Positions 22,907 to 34,478 of a stretch of DNA of 64,000 bases are shown piece after piece. The translations under genes and the position numbers were made by a program. Within the stretch, counting starts at the first letter, position 1. Each line of letters starts with the position of its first letter. The stretch comes from Calcarisporiella thermophila CBS 279.70 (Eukaryota; Calcarisporiellomycota): assembly GCF_041956535.1 (NCBI RefSeq), contig NW_027192222.1:84426-148425 (forward strand), given 5' to 3'. The notes under the pieces were generated by a model, which was given only the letters and a program-made list of their open reading frames with translations, ran no database searches and was not told the origin of the DNA.

Positions 22907-23439
22907 CAGATGACGAGGCCAAAACAATAACTCTGTTATAATTTACAATAAGGATTTTCCCCCTCTATTTATGGTCGATTAGTAGTTTTCTTTTATTCTA
23001 ATTGTTTTCTTATCTTTCTTGGTACTCCTCCCCTCCGAACCCTACCCCATTCCTATTTTCCCACCTCCACCATTACAAATCCGTTCTAATTTTCCTGGTT
23101 TGCGCCTTTGTTCTATTATGTTCTATTTTCCCCTTGTGTACTGGATATTCTCTTGGACATTTGAAAAATAATCATGGAAAATTTTCCGTGAATTAAGCTC
23201 AGTTTTTAAAGCGAGAAACCTTAACGTCATGCTCTCCACCCGTATTCGCGGCGTGAAAGGGTAGCACAGAGTCACACTAATTATTATTTCTCCACGCGGT
23301 TTTCTCACACCTGAAAAAAGAAAACACTGCAAAGCATTTTTTCCCCCTCGCGGATATAATATCGCTCTTGCGACCCAGTCGAAGAATCCATTTTCACTAG
23401 CACATCCCTTCTGATTCTCCTCCTTTTCCATATCACATC
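22907..23439. other. Intergenic region upstream of glycerol kinase
   Basis: About 530 bp, pyrimidine-rich plus strand near 23000-23150; no gene seen. Confidence 0.4.
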
Positions 23440-25191
23440 ATGCCGGAATTCGTTGGTGCCATCGATCAGGGAACCACCTCCTCCCGCTTCCTCATCTTCA
23501 GCAACCGCGGCGAGCTGGTCGCCTCCCATCAGCTGGAGTTTGCACAGCACTACCCTCATCCCGGGTAAGCTTCCCTCTGACAAATAGATTTATATATACT
23601 TAGGCCTCAGTTTTGTTGTTTGATTCGATACTTACTATGTGGTTTGGGCGATTAGATGGGTAGAGCACAATCCCGAAGATATTATGGAGTCGGTGAGAGA
23701 GTGCATTCGAGTCGCCATGGAAAAATTTGAAGCATTAGGTCATAGCAAATCCGATATTCGAGGTGCGCGCCCCTTCTACCCCGATTTTTACTCGCAATCG
23801 GCTTAATTTTTTTTTGCATCTAACTAGGAGTCGGCATCACAAACCAACGTGAGACTACTGTTGCATGGGATGCCGAGACAGGAGAGGCTCTTTACAATGC
23901 CATTGTATGGTGTGACACACGTACCCTCGAAACCGTTCACGAGCTTGCAGGGCGCTCCGATAAAGGCGCAAAGGCCCTGCAAAATGTTTGTGGACTTCCC
24001 TTGACAACCTACTTCTCCGGAGTCAAGGTGAAATGGATGCTTGACAATGTCCCCGCCGTTAAGGAAGCTTTGGAATCCGGCCGGTTGCGCGTTGGCACCA
24101 TCGATTCCTGGCTGATTTATAAGCTGACAGGCGGAAAAGAGGGGGGCGTGTTGGTGACGGATGTGACGAACGCCAGCCGCACTATGTTCATGGATATCCG
24201 AAAGTTGGAGTGGAGCGAGGAATGTTGCGAATTCTTTGGAATCACCCCCAGCGTCCTCCCCAAGATTGCCACTTCCTCTGAAGTGTATGGCAGGTTCGTA
24301 AGTGGCCCGCTGGAGGGCACGCCGATTGCGGGATGCCTCGGCGATCAGCAAGCCGCTCTTGTTGGGCAAAAATGCTTCCAAGCTGGCGATGCTAAAAACA
24401 CCTACGGCACAGGGTGCTTCATGCTGTTCAATACCGGCACAGAGCCCGTCCTCTCGACCCATGGCCTGCTCACCACTGTTGCCTACCAGTTCGCTGGCTC
24501 GGAGCCCCACTATGCCCTGGAAGGATCCGTCGCTGTCGCTGGATCGGCAGTCAAGTGGGTGCGCGACAATCTCGGCCTCATCAAGGAGGCCCACGAGATT
24601 GGCGAGCTCGCAACCAAAGTCCCCAACACAGGAGGCGTCTACTTCGTCACCGCTTTCTCCGGCCTCTTTGCTCCCTATTGGAGAGACGACGCAAGAGGTG
24701 TGCTGGTTGGGCTGACTCAGTATACCAACAAGTACCACATTGCACGCGCAACCCTTGAGGCTGTGTGCTTCCAGACCCGGGCTATCCTCGATGCTATGAA
24801 CCTTGACTCCGGAAAAGAGCTCACCGGTCTCAAGGTTGATGGTGGCATGACCAATTCGGATGTATGCATGCAGTTGCAAGCTGATATTTTGGGAATTGAA
24901 GTTGGTAAGTAGCGCTTAGTTCATCGCCACCCTCTTAGCTTGTGCTTAATATTTGTATTTTTTTTTTTTTTCGTTTGAAATTTAGACCGACCCGAGATGA
25001 GGGAAACCACAGCCCTTGGAGCTGCCTTTGCGGCTGGTATTGCAACTGGAGTTTGGAAATCACTCTCCGAGCTCACCAGCATCAACACAGAAGGGCAGAC
25101 CCTCTTCAAACCCCAAATCTCTGGGGAAGAGCGCGAAGCCAAATACAAGGATTGGCAACGTGCGGTGGAAAAAAGTCTTAACTGGGTTTAA
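23440..25191 (+). CDS. GUT1: Glycerol kinase (FGGY family)
   Basis: Four exons (23440-23564, 23656-23762, 23828-24904, 24986-25191) give 504 residues, the normal length. It phosphorylates glycerol to sn-glycerol-3-phosphate. Conserved segments in order: [13 protein letters not shown] (phosphate loop), [32 protein letters not shown] (substrate pocket), [28 protein letters not shown] (catalytic Asp region), [27 protein letters not shown] (FGGY signature region), [24 protein letters not shown] and [14 protein letters not shown]. High GC at third positions makes a 351-codon antisense opening that is not a gene. It converges tail-to-tail with THG1 with 48 bp between stop codons. The ATG lies in [11 protein letters not shown], matching the family start. 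Confidence 0.96.
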
Positions 25192-25239
25192 TATAGAAGT
25201 TCGAAAGGGACTTATTTTTTCTGTAATTTATTTTAACGT

Positions 25240-26361
25240 TTATTTTAATAAATTTGGGTTTTCGTTCCAAAATGAGTCCCCTATGATATCGCAGTGAAGC
25301 ACGGTCAGGACTTTTTTGCGCCGGATGGCAGGCTCGCCCGTTTTCGAATTCACCACTGGAATATCGGTCTGCAAATAGAGAGATTAGCCACGGTGCAGGG
25401 TAACGAGGTGGAAGATGAGGCGAGGTGTCTTGGGATATACTTGCTTCTTTACGGACTAGTACCGACCCTTTCCGATACATCGGATCAATATTGTTATAGT
25501 TGATGTTAAAGGTTGAGAAGAGGAGCTCGTTCTTCTGCGAGGATATCGTCCCCTTTCAATAGTGCATAGAGATTAGTGGGGAGGCTTCCTCCTCTTTTTG
25601 GCAGACTCAGATAAGACGTACCCTTAATGTCTGCTCTGCTTCAGATTCCGTCTTTCCTGAGTGCACCAATGCCCAAAAGCATGTGTTATATAGGTTGTTT
25701 ATATGACCTAAAGCAGAAGAGAGATATCTTGCTTAGACGAGCACCACATCTGGGGAGGAAAGAGCCCACACTACTTACAGTCTGCCTGCCGCCAGCTCAA
25801 ATAGTCTCGGAGGATTGAATCACTAGGATAACATATTACTCTAGAATCAAAACAGGGCGGATATTGAAGGGTTTCGTCGGGGAAAAAGTTCTTCCACCAG
25901 AATACGTAGTTCGATGCAAACTGAGAGACGATGGTAGATGAAATTTTGCTAGATCGGCGATCATATAACTGCGATGTTTTTCGGAGGACAAAACTAAATT
26001 TCACATTCATCCACCCAGTTTATCTTAGCTTTTAGAAGTAGAATTTAACGCTCTCAAGAAAGTCACCTGTATTCATCACTCTCTCCATACGCCAGTATGA
26101 TATCTTTGACATCCTCCATCACTGCTTCAGCACAGCGATTCATTAAATCGAGAGCGCGCCTGTCATTTGGCTTTTGAAAGCAATGGTCGGCCGAGAATCT
26201 ACATTGAGTTGCAGGGTTGATCATCCTCACCAAGAATTCATAGGATAAAGAAATTACTTGTGAAAGCCTCGGCCATCAATCCGCACCACCAGCCACGTAT
26301 TGGGAAGGAGGCGGTCTTCTAGCTCAAAGTCTTTGACATATTCATATTTTGACTTCGCCAT
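25240..26361 (-). CDS. THG1: tRNA-His guanylyltransferase Thg1
   Basis: Six exons (26361-26258, 26198-26067, 25993-25779, 25707-25622, 25552-25405, 25355-25240) join in phase to 266 residues, the family length. The enzyme adds the extra G at position -1 of tRNA-His by 3'-5' type addition. Signatures: [32 protein letters not shown] (metal-binding Asp), [30 protein letters not shown] (second metal Asp and Ser), [51 protein letters not shown] and the end [17 protein letters not shown]. The last intron (49 nt) uses an ATTCCAG acceptor chosen for phase; a donor at GTATAT slightly upstream is an alternative. The gene is intact, in contrast to the fragment at 30830-31055. Confidence 0.93.
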
Positions 26362-27180
26362 AACTTCGACGCACCGCGATAATAGTAGAAAGCAACCAGT
26401 GTGACTTCATTTTCGAATGAATTGACAACTTGCATAAATATTTTCCAGGTTAAATCGTGTCAAATCCGGTTGATATTCCACTTTTCTTCGTATAAAATCC
26501 CATTAATCTAACAAAGCCAAGAGTCTTTTGTTGTGTATCTTATACCAAATATAGTCCTTCAAAGTAGCTAGCTAGTAAGAATATTGTGTTTGAAAATTTG
26601 AATATTTGCTATGCTTTATCCACAAATCGCTTTTTTATAGCTGGGTTTACAATATCTAAGTCAGTCTACTCACACTGAATCGGAATGAAGTTGTAATTCA
26701 ACATTAAAAAACCTGATTAAGGTTGAACCAGCTTTATCTACACTAAACTTCACTTTACTAACTGCGTAGTTAGTCTCTTCCTCCCACTCCAATATCATAT
26801 CAATGGTTATACTTTTTCTCATTATTACTTAAGCCAGAGACACTATTCCATTCTGAAAATATAATAGAATGGAGGCTTGGCAATGCTAATTTATAATAAT
26901 CTTTTTTTCATTTCGATATCGATTGTTCCATCCTATCCGAAGATTCAAAGTTGTAATTATACCAGGTATGTCTAGATTTTCCTCCTTCAAACGAGTCGGT
27001 GGTTGTAATGATAATACCTTGTTTTCTAACTTTTAAACCAGCTTCTTACTATATTATACAGAAAGGTTCACTTTTGGTTGCACGGCACTTACATTTAGTT
27101 ACTTGCTTCATGTGTATATATAGTCGCCGTGGCCAACTCTGAGAACATCCCTTTAACTCATCGCTATTTTCCTCTCTTTT
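26362..27180. other. Divergent region THG1 / NLR copy 1
   Basis: About 820 bp of AT-rich DNA; part of the duplicated unit (26604 onward aligns with 31046 onward). No gene. Confidence 0.45.
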
Positions 27181-30031
27181 ATGGACTCTAATACATTGTC
27201 ACAAATAAATATTTGGAGGCATAATAGCGGAAATTGCCCTTTTGTCGACATTGGAACTGAACGATATAAATTATGGGAAAAAAGCATTGACTCTGTTGTA
27301 CGTCAAATAGAAGAGAATACTGAGATATAGTTGATTCTCTAGATCATAATGCGAATGGATTTCGTGTTTCGGTTTTCACTGGTCAATGACTATATATACA
27401 CTATATATATATTGGGTTCTTAACTGAATTGCGCTTAGAATGCGGTATCCAATGTTTTTTTGCCTCAAATATGCCAAAAGCACATCTGCGGTGGACTATC
27501 CCGAAGTCTTCAAAAAACTGGATGAAGTGGTCCGGGAAGAAGGCAAGAAAATTAAAATCATCGCATTGTGTGGGGAAGGTGGAGCCGGGAAATCACATGC
27601 GGCCGTAGAGTTTTGCTACCGTGTAAAAGAGGATTATAAATTTATATTTTGGATGGATGCGTCTACGGAAACAGTCTTGCAGAATAGTTTCAAAAAAGCA
27701 GCAAAGTCACTAGGTCTTTTACCCTCTTCCACAGATTCCACGACTACCGTGCTCCGAATGAAATTATGATTGCAGAAAAATGCAGGATGGTTGCTTATTT
27801 TCGACAATGCTGATGATTTTTCCCTAGGTAAAGGGGTCAAAAACTATCTTCAGGACAACTATTTTCCGAAAGAAGGGCATGGTATCATACTGATAACCAC
27901 CCGGCAAGGCAAGCTAGGAGTGAACGTAATATCCATTGATTTAGATGATTTGGAAAATCAAATGGATGATACTGCTGCACTAGAATTGCTACTCAGGAAG
28001 GAAGCGAGTGCTGCCGACTATCCTGCAGCAATAAGTCTCGTAAGAGATCTGGAACATCTACCGCTTGCACTCGACATAACCGGGCGATATATACTGTAAT
28101 ATGGAATATCCCTTGAAGTATTCCTAAATCTCCGTAAGAAAGGTGTGGAAGACCTGTGCAGACTCAGTCACCTATTCCCCAACGAGCTTCGGGAGCTAAT
28201 TAAAACTTCATCTGGGAAAACGTTCTTATTCCTATGGAGGGACATGCTAAATCGTTTTAGATACGAATGTAATTTCAGCGATGCGATGGCTGTGAATTTC
28301 ATTCAAACCATCGCATTACTCCATCCCGAAACCCTACCACTAGACTTTTTATATGATCAGATTAAGACAATTTTTGGGAACACTAGTGGTGATTGCTTTT
28401 ATGTTGACAACTATACACTTAAGAAATACTTAGACACGACTATCGAAAAATTCCAAAGCCTCTCGTTTATTACATTATCAAAGTCGGGTAGTACCACCAG
28501 TGATTGTTCGAAAGAGGCATTGCGCATTCAACGACTAGTCCAACAGGTAGTTATATTAAGTATGGGCCCATAGGAGAAACTCCAGCGGTGTGAAAAGCTC
28601 ATCAACGCTTTGAATAAACAAATTCAGATAGATCATGGCCCAGATAAGGTTGATCCAAGAGATTTTGAAATTTACATTCCTCACGTTCAGAATTTGGCCC
28701 TACAATTCGAGAGATGCATGCAAGATGAGAAGCTCAAAGAAGCCAATGGATATGGCGGTTCGTTCGAGCTTGGATTATTGCTTTCGCCCACCGTGAAAGC
28801 CCTTACTAGAAAAAGGCAATTCAAGGAAGCTGAGGAACTCGCTAAGTTTGCTCTATTGAATTCAAAAATGGTATATGGTGTAGGGCATATAGCTACAGCA
28901 AAGGCAGAGAGCGATCTCTTTTATCTATTTTCAATGAAGAGGGATTTTGTTGCGGCATGTCCCCATGGAGAAGTAGCACTTGTGACTCGTAAGGTGTTTC
29001 TGAGCCACAATGACAGACGAACTCGCTCTTCTCTTCACTATCTTGCGTTTGTCTACACCCAAATTGGCAAGCTCGAAAAAGAGGTGGAAATTTACAAAGA
29101 GTTTGCTAGAGCATGCGAATACACTGCCATGGAAGCGTTGAGCTTCACCTACGATCATTTTCTATCCCATAAAGAGGTGGACAGTTGGTTGCACAGATGG
29201 AGGGGTCAACAAAAGAAAGGAATCATTTTCGAGTATGGCAGGATGGATCGAACCCCTCTACATCAAGCCATCCAAGATAATGACTTCGATATAATAAATA
29301 GCCTCACCGACTATTTTAAAGAATTTGCAAACGCACCTGATAAAGATGGTTTAACACCAATCCATTATGCATCGATTGGAGGGAAGATTGAGATAGTTAA
29401 CCTTGTTTTAAAATTAGGAGGGAGCGCAGAAGCCGTTGATAAATTTATGGGGACGCCTATGCATTCAGCTGCGATGAAGGGTCATGATGAGATGGTGGAG
29501 TTCTGGGCGAGAAACAAAGCCAATGTGAATGCTAGGAACAAGGACGGATATACCCCTTTGCATTGTGCTACAAAAAGTGAACATATCCAGGATGCAAAGA
29601 AGCTAATAGAGAACAATGCCGATGTGAATGCCAAGAACGATAGTGGATGGACCCCGTTGCACTTTTCAACCGAATCTTGTTCTGAAGAGTTGATGAGGCT
29701 GTTTTTAGAGAATGGTGCAGAAGTGGATGCGAAACACTTTGAAGACAAGACGGCGCTGCACTATGCAGCGTCAAAACCAAATGCTCCAATAGTGAAGCTG
29801 TTAGTGGAGAATGGTGCTGATGTGAATATACAAGACTACAAGGGACGGACGCCGTTGCATTTTGCCACATCGAAAGGAAACAGCGAGGTGGTTCAGTTGC
29901 TCTTGGAAAATGGAGCAAATCTATATGTTGAGGATGATGTTGGATATCGACCGATAGAAATCGCTAAGGTGCGTGGAATTTACAAGATAAATCAAAAGTA
30001 CGTCTATGAATCGACTGATGCCTTTCATTAA
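27181..30031 (+). pseudogene. NLR-type STAND protein (NB-ARC, TPR, ankyrin), copy 1, degraded
   Basis: Compared with copy 2, exon 1 (27181-27324, MDSNTLSQINIWRH...) has lost its splice donor (GG-TATG in copy 2 is GA-TATA here), so it runs into a stop. Exon 2 has one extra T in a T-run near 27463 and three in-frame stops: TGA at 27767 (Trp in copy 2), TAA at 28097 (Glu) and TAG at 28571 (Glu). The frame is otherwise open to 30031. Motifs: Walker A GEGGAGKS, FWMDASTET, Walker B WLLIFDNADD, ILITTRQGK (sensor), LEHLPLALD (GLPL-like), then a helical winged-helix region, TPR-like helices (28800-29130), a conserved FTYDHFLSHKEVDSWL linker and about seven ankyrin repeats. In fungi such proteins act in nonself recognition or regulated cell death; the role here is inference. 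The N-terminal 49 residues are no known effector domain. Confidence 0.8.
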
Positions 30032-30829
30032 ACCAAATTCTCCCGGCTACGTGGAAAACTAAGTCCTCCTACACCCTTTGTTAATAACTCAAGACCCTTT
30101 GGTAAAGTTATTTTTGGAAATGACACCTGAATGTTCACAAAAAAAACCCAATTAATTAAATGCGTTCGTAACGATTTTTACGATGTCCAATTCAGGGTAA
30201 CTTTTCAATAAATACTCCAATATCCGCGATGATATTGACAAGCCAGCTAAGAACAAATTATCATCTTTATTTTATATGGGTGATATGTATAGAATATGCC
30301 GTGTCGATTTGATTAGTGTCATTCAATTTGAAATTAACTAACACTATTTGATTATAGCAAATAAATGAGCAAGCTTTTGCTCATTCTAAAGGCTGCATAT
30401 GCCAAGATTGGCCGTTTTCCATCTTGATCCATGACCTAGTTGATGTCAATGCTAACCTTTAATCCATCATTTTTCATTAATAAAACAAGCAGTTGAGGGC
30501 AGGTATTCTTGGAATAGAGAGAAAGATGTTCGTGTCAAGCCACAAGGCGGGAATTGTAAATTTTTCGAATTCCGTCCATGCTTGGTAGTTTTCATATGAA
30601 AAAGATCGCCTCTAAGGTTTTCTATTTAATCTCAGAACCCGATGGTCTCCTAATAGTTTACAAGAGAGAGGTAATGTTCCGGAGCATTTGTAATCCGTAA
30701 GACGAACTTAAAATCTTGGGATTGAGAAGATCGGGAAACTATACTGCCAGTGTCATAAGCAATTCGAACAGATTCTCCGAATCATTTAAGACTGGGTGAA
30801 GCGTGGCTTCAAGTCAACTGAAGGTAATT
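30032..30829. other. 3' flank of NLR copy 1 (duplicated)
   Basis: About 0.8 kb, AT-rich. From 30500 on it aligns with 34930-35220, so it belongs to the duplicated unit. No coding frame. Confidence 0.5.
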
Positions 30830-31055
30830 TTACTAGATCAGCGGTCATATAGCTGCGAGGTTGTTAGGAGGACAAAACTTTATTTCCAATTCATCAACCT
30901 AGCATACTTTAGCTATTAGAAGAATCCAGCATTCTAAGGAAAGTCCCCTATTTTCATCCCTCTCTCCATACGGCAGTATAATATCTTTTACATCCTCCAT
31001 CACTACCTCGGCGCGGCGATTCATTAAATCGAAAGCACGCCTTACATTTGCTATG
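30830..31055 (-). pseudogene. THG1 fragment (exon 2/3 region)
   Basis: On the minus strand, 31045-30950 still reads [20 protein letters not shown], then ILPYGERDEN, versus [20 protein letters not shown] and [10 protein letters not shown] in the intact gene. The active-site AYGESDEY is changed, the splice donor is altered (AATAGGGGAC versus TACAGGTGAC), and the start codon, exon 1 and everything after exon 3's first bases are missing. It is a by-product of the segmental duplication and cannot encode the enzyme. Confidence 0.85.
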
Positions 31056-31603
31056 TTCTATCCACAATGTGGTCACTTTTATATTGCTTAGTTTGCAGTA
31101 TCTGAGTCGGCTTACCCACATTGGAGCAGAATGAAGCTGTAATTCAACATTATAAAGTATCAATGATTGAACAAGCTTCTTCTAGACTAAACTCTACATT
31201 TATAACCGCGTATTTAGTCTCTTCATCTCCATTCCAATATCATATTGATGACTTTTCTTTCTTTTTATAATTTTCCTTAAGCCAGAGAGACATTACACCG
31301 TTCTGGAAATATGATGAATTATAGAATTGGCTTATAATTTCTGGTATTTTGGTTCCAGCATTGAATTCTTCGTCATAGACCAGGACTAATTCATATTACG
31401 CCTGATGACTCTAAATTTATGCTTTTAGTCGGATTACTCGCACATGCCTTGTTTTTCCAACTTTCACACCACCTTCTTGCTATGTTATGCAAGATGGCTC
31501 TCCTATGGCCGTGTAGTACCTCCATTTTGTCAACTAACTTATCGTGTATATGTAGCTTACATGGTCAACTATGTAAACACTCTGTTGAACCTCCCATTTC
31601 CTT
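31056..31603. other. Promoter region of NLR copy 2
   Basis: About 550 bp, homologous to 26604-27180. No gene. Confidence 0.45.
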
Positions 31604-34478
31604 ATGAACTTCAACACTTTGTCACAAATTAATATTACGAGGCATCCCATTTCTGAAAAATGTCCATACGTGGATATTGGAACTGAGCGGTATAAACTAT
31701 GGAAGGATATAGTTGACTCTGTAGTACGTCCAGTAGAGCAGAATAAGAAGGTATGGTCGACCCTTTAGTTCGTAATAGGATCAAGGGTTTCCGCCTCCAT
31801 ATTTCATAGTAATATTTTTTTTTTCATACCTCCCTGACTCAATGCATTGCGCTTAGGATGTGGTAGCCAATGTTTTTTGCGTCGAATATATCCGACACGA
31901 ATCATTAGTGGATTACCCAGAAGCCCTCAAAAAGTTGGATGAAGTCGTCTGGGTAGAAGCCAAGAAAATTAAAATCGTTGCACTGTGCGGTGAAGAAGGA
32001 GCTGGGAAATTGCAGGTGGCCCTAGAATTCTGCCACCGTGTAAAAGACGATTTTAAATATATATTTTGGATGGAAGCATCCACGGAAACGGTCTTGCTGA
32101 ATAGTTTCAGAAACGCCGCAAAGTCGATTGGACTTTTGCACCCTTCCTCGGATCTCAAGACTGTAGTGCTTCGGGTGAGACTATGGATGCAGAAAAATGC
32201 AGGATGGTTGCTTATATTCAACGATACTGACGACTTTACCCTTGGTAAAAGCTCCAATACTTACCTGCAAGACAACTACTTCCCCAAAGAAGGGCAAGGA
32301 GTCATACTGTTAACCACACGACAGGGCAATCTAGGAGAGAACATCATATCCATTGGGTTAGATGATTTGGGAAATCAGATGAATGATGCTGCTGCACTAG
32401 AATTACTACTCAGGAAGAAAGTGGGCGTCTCCGACAATCCTGAAGCACTATGCCTCGTAAGAGAGCTAGAGCATCTTCCCCTGGCACTCGACATTGTCGG
32501 GGGATATATGAAGGAATATGAAATTCCTCTTGAAGAATTCCTTACACTTCGTAGGGAAGGTGTGGAAGGCCTGTGCAAATTTAACCATTTGTTCTCCAAC
32601 GAGCTCCACGAGATAACCAAAACCTCATTTGGGAAATTGATCTTATTTATATGGAGGGACATGCTGAATCGCCTTCGAAACGAATGTAGCTTCAGCAGTC
32701 TGATTACAGTGAAAACCATTCAATTTATCGCATTACTCTATCCGGAAAGAATACTATTGAGCTTATTCAAAAGCCAGGCCAGAACTCTTTTTGGAGAAGC
32801 TTGTAAACAATACTCAAGGATAGACAAATTTACAATTGATAGTTACTTAGAAGTTGCTATCGACAAACTCCAAAGACTCTCCTTTATTCGACCATTAATA
32901 TTGGATTATATCCCGGAATTTTATTCGGGAAGAGCACTATGCATTCAACGACTAGTTCAAAAAGCGGTTCTTTTTAGTATGAGCTTAGAGGAGAAACTTC
33001 AACGATGTGAAAAGCTAGTCACTGCTTTGAAAGAAGAAGCTCGTATATGTGCTGATTCAGCTGAGGGAAATAATCGCGAGCTTATTGAATTGTATATTCC
33101 ACATATTCAGCATTTGGCACAGCAATTCGATAAATGTATGCAAGTAGAGAAGCACAGAGAAGGCAAGAGACAAAGCTGCTCGGTCGAGATATCTTCATTG
33201 CTTTCGCCCGCAGTGATCTCCCTTTCGAGAAGAAGACAATTCGAGGAAGCTGAGGAACTCGCTAAACTTGCTCTATTGAGTTCAAGCATCGCCAACGGTG
33301 CTGAGCATCGGGTTACGGCGAAGGCTGAGAACGATCTCTTATTGATGTTTTCAATGAAAAGGGATTTCGATACTGCAAGATCCCATGGAGAAGAAGCATT
33401 TAAGATTCGTAAATCACTTCTTGGCCTTAATGACAAACAAACTCTTTTTTCCATTCACTATCTGGCACTAATTTACACCCAGCTTGGCGAGATCAATGAA
33501 GCAGCGAGAATTTACAGGGAGGCTGCTAAAGCACTCGATTTCACAGCTATAGAAGCGCTGGGTTTTACTTTCGATCATCTTCTATCTCATAAAGAGGTGG
33601 ACGGTTGGTTGCAACGATGGCGGAGAGAAAAGTCGAAAAACGGGGCTAAGATCAAATATGACAAGTTGAACCTATCACCTCTTCACCAAGCCATTCAGGA
33701 TAACGACTTCCATATTATAAAGAGTTTCGCAGACTATTTTAAACCCTTCGCAAATGCATGCGATAATGATGGCCTTACGCCAATTCATTACGCATCAATT
33801 GCGGGGCAGGTTAGGATTGCTAGATTCATTATAGATTTAGGTGGGAATGCAGAAGTATTTGACAAATTTATGGGGACACCTCTGCATTTGGCAGCGATGC
33901 AAGGCCATGATGAGATTGTGGAGTTTTGGGTGAGGAACAAAGCCGATGTGAATGCTAGGAACAAGGACGGATATACTCCATTGCATTGCGCTGCAAAATG
34001 TGGCCATATCCAGGCTGCAAAGAGGCTGGTGGGGAATAATGCAGATGTGAATGCAAGAAATGATGGTGGATGGACCCCGTAACACTTTGCTGCAACGTCT
34101 GAGTCTGATGAATTGGTGAAATTACTTGTAGAAAATGGTGCAGAAGTGGATGCAAAGCACTTTGAAGACAAAACACCGCTACACTATGCAGCGTCATTAA
34201 AAAATATTCAATCGGCGAAAGTGTTAGTGGAAAATGGTGCTGATATAAATACGCAAGACGAAAGCGGATGGACGCCATTGCATTATGCTGCAGCGAATGG
34301 AATTGCCGAAATGGTTTATCTGCTTTTGAGGAAAGGAGCAAATTTGAATATTGAGGATGATGTAGGGTATAGGCCGCAGGAAATCGCGGAGACGCGAGGA
34401 AAATGGATGGTAGGAATAATGTGCAAATATTACTTAAACTATGGTGAACTCGTTGAACCACCTTACCCCAGCAGCTGA
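31604..34478 (+). pseudogene. NLR-type STAND protein (NB-ARC, TPR, ankyrin), copy 2, one premature stop
   Basis: Exon 1 (31604-31750, MNFNTLSQINITRH...) has a normal GTATGG donor, and exon 2 starts at 31857 after GCTTAG. The frame is open for 790 residues to a TAA at 34080-34082, inside the ankyrin array (copy 1 has TTG there, in the WTPLHF motif), and then open again to 34478 (922 codons in all). The nucleotide-binding site is eroded: Walker A reads GEEGAGKL (Ser/Thr lost) and Walker B reads LLIFNDTDD (first Asp to Asn). The LLTTRQGNL sensor, LEHLPLALD, the TPR region (AEELAKLALL, IHYLALIYTQLGEINEAARI), the FTFDHLLSHKEVDGWL linker and the ankyrin repeats are well kept. It may be a pseudogene in decay or a shortened, nucleotide-independent protein. 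I favour decay but am not certain. Confidence 0.75.

Larger units (their letters stand above)
25945..30823. repeat. Tandem segmental duplication, unit 1 (part of THG1 + NLR + 3' flank)
   Basis: Similarity to 30824-35220 starts inside THG1 exon 3 (CTAGATCGGCGATCATATAA versus CTAGATCAGCGGTCATATAG) and runs through the THG1 5' half, the NLR gene and about 0.7 kb of 3' flank. The units are diverged and each has small deletions, so the duplication is not recent. Confidence 0.75.

Noticed and set aside
23824-24879. Antisense 351-codon frame over glycerol kinase
   Set aside because: A by-product of high GC at third codon positions in the kinase; the sense exons fit all four splice phases and every family motif.
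27440-28573. Stop-codon reassignment to explain in-frame TGA/TAA/TAG in NLR copy 1
   Set aside because: Three different stop codons occur, and TAA/TAG/TGA end other genes normally here (e.g. THG1, YME1, MIC19), so simple nonsense mutations explain it.
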